This document shows positions 53,546 through 64,000 of a stretch of 64,000 nucleotides of DNA, piece by piece; position 1 is the first letter of the stretch, and each line of letters starts with the position of its first letter. Source of the DNA: Mesostigma viride (Eukaryota; Streptophyta; Mesostigmatophyceae; Mesostigmatales; Mesostigmataceae); assembly GCA_009746045.1 (NCBI GenBank), contig RPFO01000213.1:7124109-7188108 (forward strand), given 5' to 3'. A program made the translations under genes and the position numbers. The notes under the pieces are model-generated. The model did no database searches, had not been told where the DNA came from, and saw only the letters and a program-made list of their open reading frames with translations.

Positions 53546-54656
53546 ATGGCGTCCAATAGAGGGGATTTTATTGTTAGTGGATTGTTGGACGAGGAGAAGG
53601 CGAGGTTGCTGGCGGAGAATGCGAAAGAGCAGAGGGAAGCAGCGGAAGCCGTGCGTGGAAGATGAGGTAACGGGATGGAGTGTGGGCCCTGGCTTCTGGT
53701 TATGAAATGATGGCGGTTGCAGGCCAGCCGTGCTCGCTGGTAATGGGTGCGTGGTGTTGAAATCCAAGTTCTGCGCGTATTCTGTTTTTTGGTCAATGAT
53801 TGAAGGGATGTCGCCTTGTTTTATTTTTGTGCATCTGCGTCCCGTCGTGACTGCCTCGTCATGGACGCCCAGGGGTAGAAGTTCGAACGAGGGAATGATT
53901 TTTCAAACGCCTGGATATGTTATGATAGTACGAATAAATGGTAATGGGTAGAGGCGGCCAAAATTTTGTTGGAAGTGTGCCAACGCCGCACATACGACTT
54001 GAACAACCCTAGGTATCTTAGGAAAAGGAAACACGGATACGTCGGAGTGGAGGAAGAGGAAGACGATGACGATGGTGAAGACGGAGAGGTTTACAATGGA
54101 GGCCTTGAGAATGGGGAGACATTGAAGCAGGAGAGCAGGGTAGCGGTGAGTGGCCCGTCATGAATTACATTGTGGTTGCAGTTGTTAGCGAGGCGTGTTG
54201 ATTGCTTCTTGCCGCGGGTAATCGCTAGCGTGCATAACCTTCTTTTTTCAACAGGTGTTCTGGTGCATTGACTGCCGCAAAGCAATTCATGGGACTGATT
54301 ATGTGCCTATCATGCCGTTTGGGAATCATACATTGCCAACATTTCGTGTTTAGAAGGCGCGCCTTCAGAAGCATATTCAGCACCGCACGAGCCAGGTGCT
54401 GAAGGCGTGCTTGGAGAGGAAGGGGTATAAAGTGCGCATGACCGCATCGAAGAAGAAGAAGCAGCAGGAATCGGGCAAGACCATGATAACCGAGCCAGGA
54501 TTGGCTTTCGTGCATGCAGTACATGGTGCGGCGCAGGCAGTGAATGCTGCATCGATTGCAGCGGTGCAGCCTGTGGCCATGGCGGTGCAGGGCGCGGGTC
54601 CTGAAGTGTGGGCGTTGGCGAAGCAGATTCACGATGCTGTCATGGCCACGTTGTGA
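53546..54656 (+). CDS. Predicted multi-exon gene, unknown function (5' end uncertain)
   Basis: The best-supported exons are 53952-54145 (ends GTAGCG before GTGAGT), 54255-54302 (after TTTTTTCAACAG) and 54354-54656 (after GTGTTTAG; stop TGA). All junctions are phase 0. A possible first exon is 53546-53650 (MASNRGDFIVSGLLDEEKAR, donor GTGCGT), but its link to 53952 is not resolved. The protein has a basic segment (NNPRYLRKRKHGYVGV), a long acidic run (EEEEDDDDGEDGEVYNGG), a CxxC (FWCIDCRKAIHG), a Lys-rich part (TASKKKKQQESGK) and an Ala/Val-rich helical end (FVHAVHGAAQAVNAASIAAV). The 51-bp intron contains an in-frame TAG if retained. No family is recognised. Confidence 0.5.
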
Positions 54657-54722
54657 AGCCAAGGAATGGGTGTTGGTTCCAGTCAGGTGCCTCGCCCGGA
54701 GGAAGCTTTTCTGCTGTAAGCA

Positions 54723-54828
54723 GAGGTGCGGCATCAAGCATTTGCAATCGCCATGAGAGCAGTGGAGATGTCAGCGGCATGAAGCATTTGCAATCGCCAT
54801 GAGAGCAGTGGAGATGTCTGCGGCATTG
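54723..54828 (+). repeat. 52-bp direct repeat, two copies
   Basis: AAGCATTTGCAATCGCCATG...GAGATGTC...GCGGCAT occurs twice in tandem just after the gene above. The copies differ at one or two bases. Confidence 0.85.
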
Positions 54829-55441
54829 GGAGATCTGCAGACAATTGCAGGAGGACATTGTGCGGTACGCTTGTAGGGTGTAAGCTGTGTTGTTCCGCTC
54901 GCTAATGGACATGTGCCCCTGTAACCTCTTCCAGGCTAGTATCTGCTATCCACCTCTTCAGGCTTGAAAAGTAAATTGCTGTACGGTTCACAATTGGCAT
55001 GGCTTGACATGCACGCGTCCTTGACTGTGGTCTGCATGGGTTTGGGGTTTAGCGGTTTACATCAGACTCTGCTGTGTATCTGCTTAATCAGCCGACGTGT
55101 CACATGGGGACAGCAACGGCGCTGGGATGCAGCCCGGTGTGAATGCGAGTAAGGTACGCGCTGGCATGCATGGCGGATGGGGCGTGGAAGCCACGACCCA
55201 CGTTTTTGTGTGTGCACGGGGGGCTAGGGGGCAAGTCGTTGTGTTGCTGCCATCCATATGGCCATGGATATGCGGGAAGCTTTCCCTGTACCCATACTTA
55301 ATGATGCATGGACTGGTTGTGACAGCCAAGGGTTTAGCTGTCGTGGGTTTGCTGAGTGATCATGGCAGTCTGCTAGGCTGGTGCTAGAACAGCCATAGCG
55401 CGGTTACTGCTATGTCTTGCCCGTGCTAACTGATGCTGCAG
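54829..55441. other. Stretch without a clearly supported gene
   Basis: Possible intron and exon sequence belonging to the terminal exon at 55442; no exon is resolved. A TGTAA lies at 54881-54885. Confidence 0.35.
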
Positions 55442-55570
55442 CCATGCGTGGAGCGCGAATCGTCCCGTGAGGAGAAGGAGGAGGCGGGGCCGGTGCACCC
55501 ATGGGCAGGGCCGGAGAAGAAGGACGCGGAGCACCCAGTGTGGGAGAAGGAGAAGGCGGGGAAGCACTGA
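55442..55570 (+). CDS. Possible terminal exon, Glu/Lys/Pro-rich
   Basis: After acceptor TGATGCTGCAG, the frame PCVERESSREEKEEAGPVHP...HPVWEKEKAGKH runs to TGA 55568-55570. Highly charged composition and a good acceptor support an exon. The upstream exons are unknown, so it may be the end of a gene starting before 55100. Confidence 0.35.
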   Translation, partial: PCVERESSREEKEEAGPVHPWAGPEKKDAEHPVWEKEKAGKH

Positions 55571-55624
55571 AGCTCCACCCCATGTCAGGCCTCTAGTATA
55601 GGTGCCAGTTAACTAAACCCATGC

Positions 55625-55745
55625 ACGTGCAGGTTGTAGCTCAGAATGTATTTAAAATCATATGCCCCTTTTCAGGTATATGTGTAACAGTGACTCCCAA
55701 CGGATATATGTTCCTAATTTATTAAATTCTTACTGAATAATTGTT
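55625..55745 (+). repeat. Dispersed AT-tailed repeat, copy 2
   Basis: Matches 18125-18258 in block order (TGTATTTAAAA, CATATGCCCC, CCCAACGGATATATGTTCC, then AATTTATTAAA). Confidence 0.5.
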
Positions 55746-55839
55746 GTCTTTATGAACCCATGAAGAGCAAAGCCCGGTGGGGAGTACATGTAACGCATTA
55801 CCACGAGAAGGGGTCCCCACACCGCATTTCTTCGCTCTC

Positions 55840-55990
55840 TGTTCCTATGCAGAACAAGAAGAGGTGGAAGACCAATGTCCCGGCTCACACGCCAGCCCAT
55901 GTGGGTAAGCCCCCTCCCCCAAAGCGGAAGGGGCGCTTTGGGGAGAAGTGTAGTGAGGATTTTGTAGACTAGATAGCTTAGAGTTAGCTT
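55840..55990 (+). pseudogene. LINE 3' tail fragment
   Basis: MQNKKRWKTNVPAHTPAHVG followed by KPPPPKRKGRF repeats the C-terminus of the LINE RT at 51465-51570. The downstream GATTTTGTAGACTAGATAGC and GTTAG blocks also match its 3' end. Only the last 50 codons remain, so this is a strongly 5'-truncated copy. Confidence 0.8.
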
Positions 55991-56431
55991 ATTTCGATGT
56001 TGCGGCTTGACCCACCTCTACCCATTCAGCAAGGAATATGCATGTGCTGCATGATCTCCCAACGGAGGCATGTTATAATTTTATTTGATTCTTTAATGTA
56101 GTGTCTTGGGGCATGATGCAGATGAGATTTGTAACTTCCGTGTAATTATGTTTCTAAAGAGATTAGCATAGTACTCTAAACATGCCCATGCGCATGACAC
56201 GCAAGTACTAACTTACTTACACCAGACCTGGCAATAAACAAGCATTGATGGGATGGACCCAGCGATACATAATGGGCGTGCATGCGTAAAAAATATACAC
56301 TATGCATGGCCCAATGGGCATGCATTCAAATAATTACAAATGAAGGCCGCCATGAGAGCACTGAAGCTAAACCAGACCGGGCCACAATTAACCCTCCAGC
56401 ACCAAAGTTCCACTGCATCATGTAAGACAAG
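55991..56431. other. Stretch without a gene
   Basis: A partial copy of the AT-tailed repeat near 56045-56095 (CTCCCAACGGAGGCATGTTA). Nothing else is seen. Confidence 0.4.
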
Positions 56432-57792
56432 CCATCCATCCATCCATCCATCCATCCATCCATCCATCCATCCATCCATCCATCCATCCATCCATCCATC
56501 CATCCATCCATCCATCCATCCATCCATCCATCCATCCATCCATCCATCCATCCATCCATCCATCCATCCATCCATCCATCCATCCATCCATCCATCCATC
56601 CATCCATCCATCCATCCATCCATCCATCCATCCATCCATCCATCCATCCATCCATCCATCCATCCATCCATCCATCCATCCATCCATCCATCCATCCATC
56701 CATCCATCCATCCATCCATCCATCCATCCATCCATCCATCCATCCATCCATCCATCCATCCATCCATCCATCCATCCATCCATCCATCCATCCATCCATC
56801 CATCCATCCATCCATCCATCCATCCATCCATCCATCCATCCATCCATCCATCCATCCATCCATCCATCCATCCATCCATCCATCCATCCATCCATCCATC
56901 CATCCATCCATCCATCCATCCATCCATCCATCCATCCATCCATCCATCCATCCATCCATCCATCCATCCATCCATCCATCCATCCATCCATCCATCCATC
57001 CATCCATCCATCCATCCATCCATCCATCCATCCATCCATCCATCCATCCATCCATCCATCCATCCATCCATCCATCCATCCATCCATCCATCCATCCATC
57101 CATCCATCCATCCATCCATCCATCCATCCATCCATCCATCCATCCATCCATCCATCCATCCATCCATCCATCCATCCATCCATCCATCCATCCATCCATC
57201 CATCCATCCATCCATCCATCCATCCATCCATCCATCCATCCATCCATCCATCCATCCATCCATCCATCCATCCATCCATCCATCCATCCATCCATCCATC
57301 CATCCATCCATCCATCCATCCATCCATCCATCCATCCATCCATCCATCCATCCATCCATCCATCCATCCATCCATCCATCCATCCATCCATCCATCCATC
57401 CATCCATCCATCCATCCATCCATCCATCCATCCATCCATCCATCCATCCATCCATCCATCCATCCATCCATCCATCCATCCATCCATCCATCCATCCATC
57501 CATCCATCCATCCATCCATCCATCCATCCATCCATCCATCCATCCATCCATCCATCCATCCATCCATCCATCCATCCATCCATCCATCCATCCATCCATC
57601 CATCCATCCATCCATCCATCCATCCATCCATCCATCCATCCATCCATCCATCCATCCATCCATCCATCCATCCATCCATCCATCCATCCATCCATCCATC
57701 CATCCATCCATCCATCCATCCATCCATCCATCCATCCATCCATCCATCCATCCATCCATCCATCCATCCATCCATCCATCCATCCATCCATC
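56432..57792. repeat. (CCAT)n tetranucleotide tract, 1361 bp
   Basis: About 340 copies of CCAT with no interruption seen. The three 450-520-codon ORFs on each strand (Ser-Ile-His-Pro or Trp-Met-Asp-Gly strings) are pure repeat translation. Confidence 0.99.
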
Positions 57793-59263
57793 GGGGTATA
57801 GTCCTAGTACAGCCATGCTACGTCCTGGCTATGATGAGATTACTTGCCCACGCTCCTAGTGTTATGCCATGCTCACATGAGTCTTATTGCACCCACAGAT
57901 TGCCGGATCGTTAGCGTGTCCGTTTAGCTAGCGTTCCCGAATGCAGCTGTGGCATGCCTTAGGCATGAAGGAGAGTGGGGGTCTCTGCCCTTTCTCCTGT
58001 TGTGCACACACAGGCATTAAAAGCACTTCGGTGCTCCGTGACTCCCCAACGGGAGCACGTGTTTAAATAATTAATTAATGAATGAATCGGGGTTAACTAA
58101 TGCTCCTTGACTCCCTAATGGGGGCATGAGTTTAATAAATGAATTAAGTAGTTAGTTAATAAATCAGGTTGATTCAGATGAGGTCCCTGCTGGTTCCTTG
58201 TGGACTGGCCAGCCAGGGAGATATCTTCTTACATGGTCAGGCCCTTGCCGACCATGTAACAACCTGTTAGGCGACGCAGTGGCCAACATTGGACATACCG
58301 CCATATGTTTGTCTCCGCGATATGATTTTAGCTGACATGCAGAGCACAGACACTGTTGGCGTCATCCGCTCAACCCCTCTTATTCATACATGGGACCTCG
58401 GATATGTAGGATTAGTAGCGTTGCCCAGGCGGACATTGTCAAAGACTACGACCCCCCAGTTGTGGGTCCTAGGAAATTTAACAAGCATGATTGTCTCCTT
58501 GTTGATAGGCATTAATTCATCCTTGATGATAGGCATTGCTTGCGTGCAAGATTAGCTCGAGGCCCATATTTTAGACTACTAGCTGAGCTGTGGACATACA
58601 TGTAGTTATTGACGTCTTGACGGATATTGACGTCTTGGGGGACTTCCACTATATCTTCTTTGGGGAATTCAGAGATCCCGGTCCCCCAACATGGACATGA
58701 GACTAATTAAAATCAATTAATCAATGTCATGAATAGAGCGCGTTCATGACGTTCAGTCATGAACAGAGCCCTAACCTTAAACACATAAGAAAACAATTAT
58801 GGCGGGCCATGTGACCAATGTAAGAAGCTTAGCCCCCAAACATATTGTTGTCTCACGTAATGAATCACTTGCTGATCAACAAATCGATGGTTATCTCATA
58901 GGCACAATGTACCTCTGACCATCATTGCTGGCCCATGCATGCATGCACCAATGGCAGCCTACATGACACATACATCGCTTATTTGCCATGTAAAAAATGC
59001 GACAAAGTGTCCATATAGGTACTCATAGATTAGCACAAATTCCTTAGCACGATGTGGACAACTTTACTTAACGGTGAAAGCCTGTCTCGCCCTTATTGCC
59101 TTGAGGGTTCCCGGCGATAGGTCCTGTCTGTTGGTCGACATTTTTCTTTTGCAGCTGGCCATCGTCGGTAGGTATGAATGATCTCGATGCTAGCAATTAC
59201 GATGATGATACCCGAGGTAGTCTATACCTAGGATCGAGAGCTTCTTCTTGTATGGCAATGCCG
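57793..59263. other. Stretch without a supported gene; AT-tailed repeat pieces
   Basis: 58010-58160 has two tandem related pieces of the AT-tailed repeat (CTCCGTGACTCCCCAACGGG; CTCCTTGACTCCCTAATGGG), each ending in AATTAA-type tails. 58615-58640 repeats GACGTCTTG. No gene-like ORF is seen. Confidence 0.45.
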
Positions 59264-59990
59264 GCAGTTAACTATTACTCCGAATAAAGAGTTAAGAGGT
59301 TGGCCCTCGGCAGTCGGCATGGCGATCACGGAGCGATGACGGGGCGATGACGGGGCGATGACGGGGCGTTGACGCGCGTGATGAATAGGATCTGTTTGAC
59401 AGGCGGCGGCTATTGGTAATATAGATTGTTGATTAAGAGAAGAGTTTAGATGTTGGCCCGTGGGCGATGACGGTGACGGCGTCACCGTCATCGCCCTCGA
59501 CGGGCGTCATGAATACGACCTTTTTGATATGCGGCGGCTATTGGTAATATAGGTCGTTGACTACTACTCCGAATACAAATGTAAAGAGTTAAGAGGTTGG
59601 CCCTCGGCTGGCTCGGCATGGCGATCACGGGGCGATGACGGGGCGATGACGGGGCGTTGACGCGCGTGATGAATAGGATCTGTTTGATAGGCGGCGGCTA
59701 TTGGTAATATAGATTGTTGATTAAGAGAAGAGTTTAGATGTTGGCCCGTCGAGGGCGATGACGGTGACGACGTCACCGTCATCGCCCTCGACGGGCGTGA
59801 TGATAAGCCCATGTTTGATATGCGGCAGCTATTGGTAGTATAGGTCGTTGACTATCACTCCGAATAAAGAGTTAACAGGTTAAGGCCCTCGGCCGGGCGA
59901 TGACGGGGCGATGACGGGGCGTTGACGCTCGTGATGAATAGGACCTGTTTGATAGGCGGCGGCTATTGCTAATATATAGGTCGGATATTT
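59264..59990. repeat. About 290-bp tandem repeat, 2.5 copies, with perfect palindromes
   Basis: Copies start at about 59271, 59562 and 59852 (ACTCCGAATAAAGAGTTAA...). Each includes GATGACGGGGC iterations, GCGGCGGCTATTGGTAATAT and, in the first two, a long inverted repeat. The one at 59744-59796 has 26-bp arms around a single central A. The one near 59463-59497 has 17-bp arms. Confidence 0.9.
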
Positions 59991-59999
59991 GTGTACCAC

Positions 60000-60440
60000 C
60001 CCCCTCCTTCCCGCGGCAGGTACGCAGCGACCCGCTGTTGTCCTGGCTGCAATTGTGTATCACTTGTACGGTATTTGTGTATCACTTGTACGGTATTTGT
60101 GTATCACTTGTCCTCCTTCCCACGGCAGGTACGCAGCGACCCGCTGTTGTCCTGGCTGCAATTGTGTATCACTTGTACGGTATTTGTGTATCACTTGTAG
60201 CGTATTTGTGTATCACTTGTCCTCCTTCCCACGGCAGGTACGCAGCGACCCGCTGTTGTCCTGCCTGCAATTGTGTATCACTTGTACGGTATTTGTGTAT
60301 CACTTGTAGCGTATTTGTGTATCACTTGTCCTCCTTCCCACGGCAGGTACGCAGCGACCCGCTGTTATACTGGCGGTATTTGTGTATCACTTGTAGCGTA
60401 TTTGTGTATCACTTGTACGGTATTTGTGTACCACCACCCT
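60000..60440. repeat. About 108-bp tandem repeat, four copies
   Basis: CCTCCTTCCC...CGGCAGGTACGCAGCGACCC recurs at about 60003, 60113, 60223 and 60333. Between copies lie 18-bp subrepeats GTGTATCACTTGTACGG and GTGTATCACTTGTAGCG. The ORFs over it are repeat translation. Confidence 0.92.
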
Positions 60441-62279
<1,839 letters not shown>

Positions 62280-62700
62280 ATGCAGCTTGCAAACGGCAAG
62301 GGCAAGCACCCGGGTAAGAGCAAAGGCAACCGCACGAGCAAAGGAAAGGGAAACTGGAAGAGCAAGCACAAGGCCAAGGAAAGGACAAAGGCACTTGTGC
62401 TTGCCAAAAGGGCAGGCTCAAGGGAAATGACAAGGGCAAGGGCAGGGGCAGGCACAAGGGAAGCGGATAAGGGCAAGGGCAGGCGCAAGGGAAAGAGATT
62501 AGGACAAGTCAAGCACGAGGGAACGGACAAGGGCAAGGGCAGGCACAAGGGAAAAGATGAAGACAAGGGCAGGCACTAGGGAAAGGATGAGGGCAACGGC
62601 AAACACTGGGGATCAAAGGATAGGGGCAAGGGCAGATGCTAGGGTAACAGTTAGGGCAAAGGCAGGCACAAGAGAAGAATAAGGGGCCGTGAAGTATAAG
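62280..62700 (+). repeat. Degenerate GGCAAG/AAGGGC repeat with a Lys/Gly-rich ORF
   Basis: Imperfect repeats of GGCAAGGGCAGG, CACAAGGGAA and GACAAGGGC run through the stretch. The frame at 62280-62579 reads KGKHPGKSKGNRTSKGKGNW and later KGKGRHKGKDEDKGRH. The composition is that of a repeat; a real basic protein cannot be ruled out, but the repeat goes on past the stop. Confidence 0.7.
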
Positions 62701-62914
62701 TGGAAATGCGGGTGGCGACATGGGGTTCGATCGGGCCTGCTGATGCAAATGCAGATTTCAACTGCAGTGACAAACACAAGCGTAGACATAGGCAACGACA
62801 AATTCCTTGCATGCGTGCCTTGCTCTTCACCGGCTGGCTCGTTTGCTAGTTGTCTAACAGTTTCTACCGATAAACATCACTTGCCATTGTAAGGTCTGCC
62901 TTGCTGCCGTGCTA

Positions 62915-63155
62915 GTGGGTAGCTGGGTGATCGTGCTTGTTCCTTGTCAAGGGAGGGATGCATGTGGAGTAGGTGGGTGGGTGTGCTTGTTCCTTGCCAA
63001 GGAAGGGATGCACAAAGGTTAGATAGGTGCACGTGCTTGTTTCTTGTCAAGGGAGGGACGCACAAAGGGTAGGTGGGGGCACATGGTTGTGCCTCGTCAA
63101 GGGCGGGATGCACGAAGGGTAGGTGGGGGCATGTGGTTGGTCCTTGTCTTTTCAC
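62915..63155. repeat. About 54-bp tandem repeat, four copies
   Basis: The unit contains TGCTTGTTCCTTGTCAAGGG, then AGGGATGCAC and AAAGGGTAGGTGGG. Later copies carry CATGGTTG in place of CGTGCTTG. Confidence 0.88.
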
Positions 63156-63300
63156 CGCCCAAGCGATGGCGATGTAGCATGCATTATACATTTATTCGTG
63201 CATTAAAAATCACTTTCCTTACAAGCGGCCTTAGCCGACTCCATCTGCCGTTGCCATTTCTCCGTATTGCATTGTCCGGACACGGTTTTTGTGTCGCAGG

Positions 63301-63537
63301 TCTTCCCCCGTAAAGGCACAAGCTGCCTGCGCGCGGAATTATGTGCAGACACCTCGGTTTCCAACACGACGGCTTCCCGCACATATCGAGCTCTGGATGT
63401 ACAACATCTTCCCCCGGCGCACTTGCTCCCGGATGGAGCTTCTGTGCGGTGCCGACATCCCCGGAGCTGTCCTGCGCACCGCATGGAAACAGTATTTCAA
63501 GCCACGAAGAGAAGCCACGAATTTGATATTGACTTGA
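63301..63537 (+). CDS. Possible terminal exon of an unknown gene
   Basis: After acceptor TTTTGTGTCGCAG, one frame gives CARNYVQTPRFPTRRLPAHI followed by ELWMYNIFPRRTCSRMELLC and AWKQYFKPRREATNLILT, ending at TGA 63535-63537. A second frame stays open to 63573. A TGTAA at 63600 would fit a poly(A) signal. The first frame has the more protein-like composition. No family is recognised; upstream exons are not found. Confidence 0.35.
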   Translation, partial: SSPVKAQAACARNYVQTPRFPTRRLPAHIELWMYNIFPRRTCSRMELLCGADIPGAVLRTAWKQYFKPRREATNLILT

Positions 63538-63868
63538 TATTGTCGTCAGAAGACTTGATATGCTATTTTCTGTGAAGGCGTTGGATTTTTGTGCATGACA
63601 TGTAATCCTGCATTTAATAATGAAATTTTTTATGAAATAGGAACTCGTCTTGCATGAGCCTTGCTGCAAATGCCATTCATTTTTTTCCCCCGGGTAAATG
63701 GGTGTTAGGGGTTAGGTTGACCGAAATGATAAGTGAAATCAAAGTGAAATTCTGATAAGTGACATGCGTACTGCAATTCAGAACGACATAGCGACATGAT
63801 TGTAGTACCGGTAGTGTACGCGAGAAGCATACGACGTCGTAACCTACGGGACCGAGTACCGGGATCGT

Positions 63869-64000
63869 AAATTACCAACTCGTAGATTACTACGTCGCAA
63901 ATTACTACCTCGTACCTTACTACCTCGTAAATTACTACCTCGTACATTACTACCTCGTACCTTACTACCTCGTACATTACTACCTCGTAAATTACTACCT
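63869..64000. repeat. 15-bp tandem repeat (CGTAAATTACTACCT)n, runs off the window
   Basis: Units CGTAAATTACTACCT, CGTACATTACTACCT and CGTACCTTACTACCT alternate. The array is still going at the last base. Related degenerate motifs occur at 53060-53250. Confidence 0.92.

Noticed and set aside
56300..57914. ORFs of 450-520 codons on both strands
   Set aside because: Pure translation of the CCAT tetranucleotide repeat.

Overview
This window is nuclear DNA from a eukaryote, probably a protist or alga. GT-AG introns split the few host-like genes. Most of the window is transposable elements and simple tandem repeats, and there is no operon structure. A Penelope-like element (PLE) with an N-terminal GIY-YIG nuclease, and TGTAA motifs downstream of several predicted stop codons, fit a green alga best. 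That assignment is inference: no rRNA, tRNA or conserved housekeeping gene was found to settle it.

Layout. 1-10619 is a GT-rich minisatellite built from 34-bp and 26-bp units. 10620-13600 is mostly non-coding. 13605-14356 is a chain of microsatellites running into a small two-exon coiled-coil gene (14378-15355) whose intron holds an 11-bp minisatellite. 16148-17820 is a decayed LINE 5' part with an L1-like ORF1. 19966-21703 is a probable non-autonomous piggyBac-like transposon flanked by TTAA. 23805-26110 is a minus-strand, decayed Ty3-type gag-protease-RT fragment. 28429-32075 is a decayed retroelement gag-like region, split by a 1307-bp hAT-type transposon (30081-31387) with an 8-bp target duplication.

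The centre of the window is a nested insertion. An 11.4-kb, nearly intact Ty3/Gypsy chromovirus (35595-46997) lies inside the reverse transcriptase gene of the PLE (33171-47642), with a 5-bp target duplication CCTAT. The chromovirus carries two unusual genes. One is a small leader ORF that resembles the N-terminal hybrid-binding domain of RNase H1 and the caulimovirus P6 protein. The other is a long ORF downstream of integrase with no recognised family. Its LTRs differ at two positions in about 615, so it is young.

48036-64000 holds more repeats (a 164-bp dispersed repeat, a 41-48 bp minisatellite, a (CCAT)n tract of 1361 bp, 290-bp repeats with long perfect palindromes, 108-bp repeats, and a terminal 15-bp repeat). 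It also holds LINE 3' and 5' fragments joined head to tail, and a few host-like spliced genes (49401-50146; a multi-exon unit at about 53950-54656; terminal exons near 55442 and 63301).

No single host pathway is encoded here. The main story is layered transposon invasion: hAT into a gag-like gene, and chromovirus into PLE, within a region rich in satellites.
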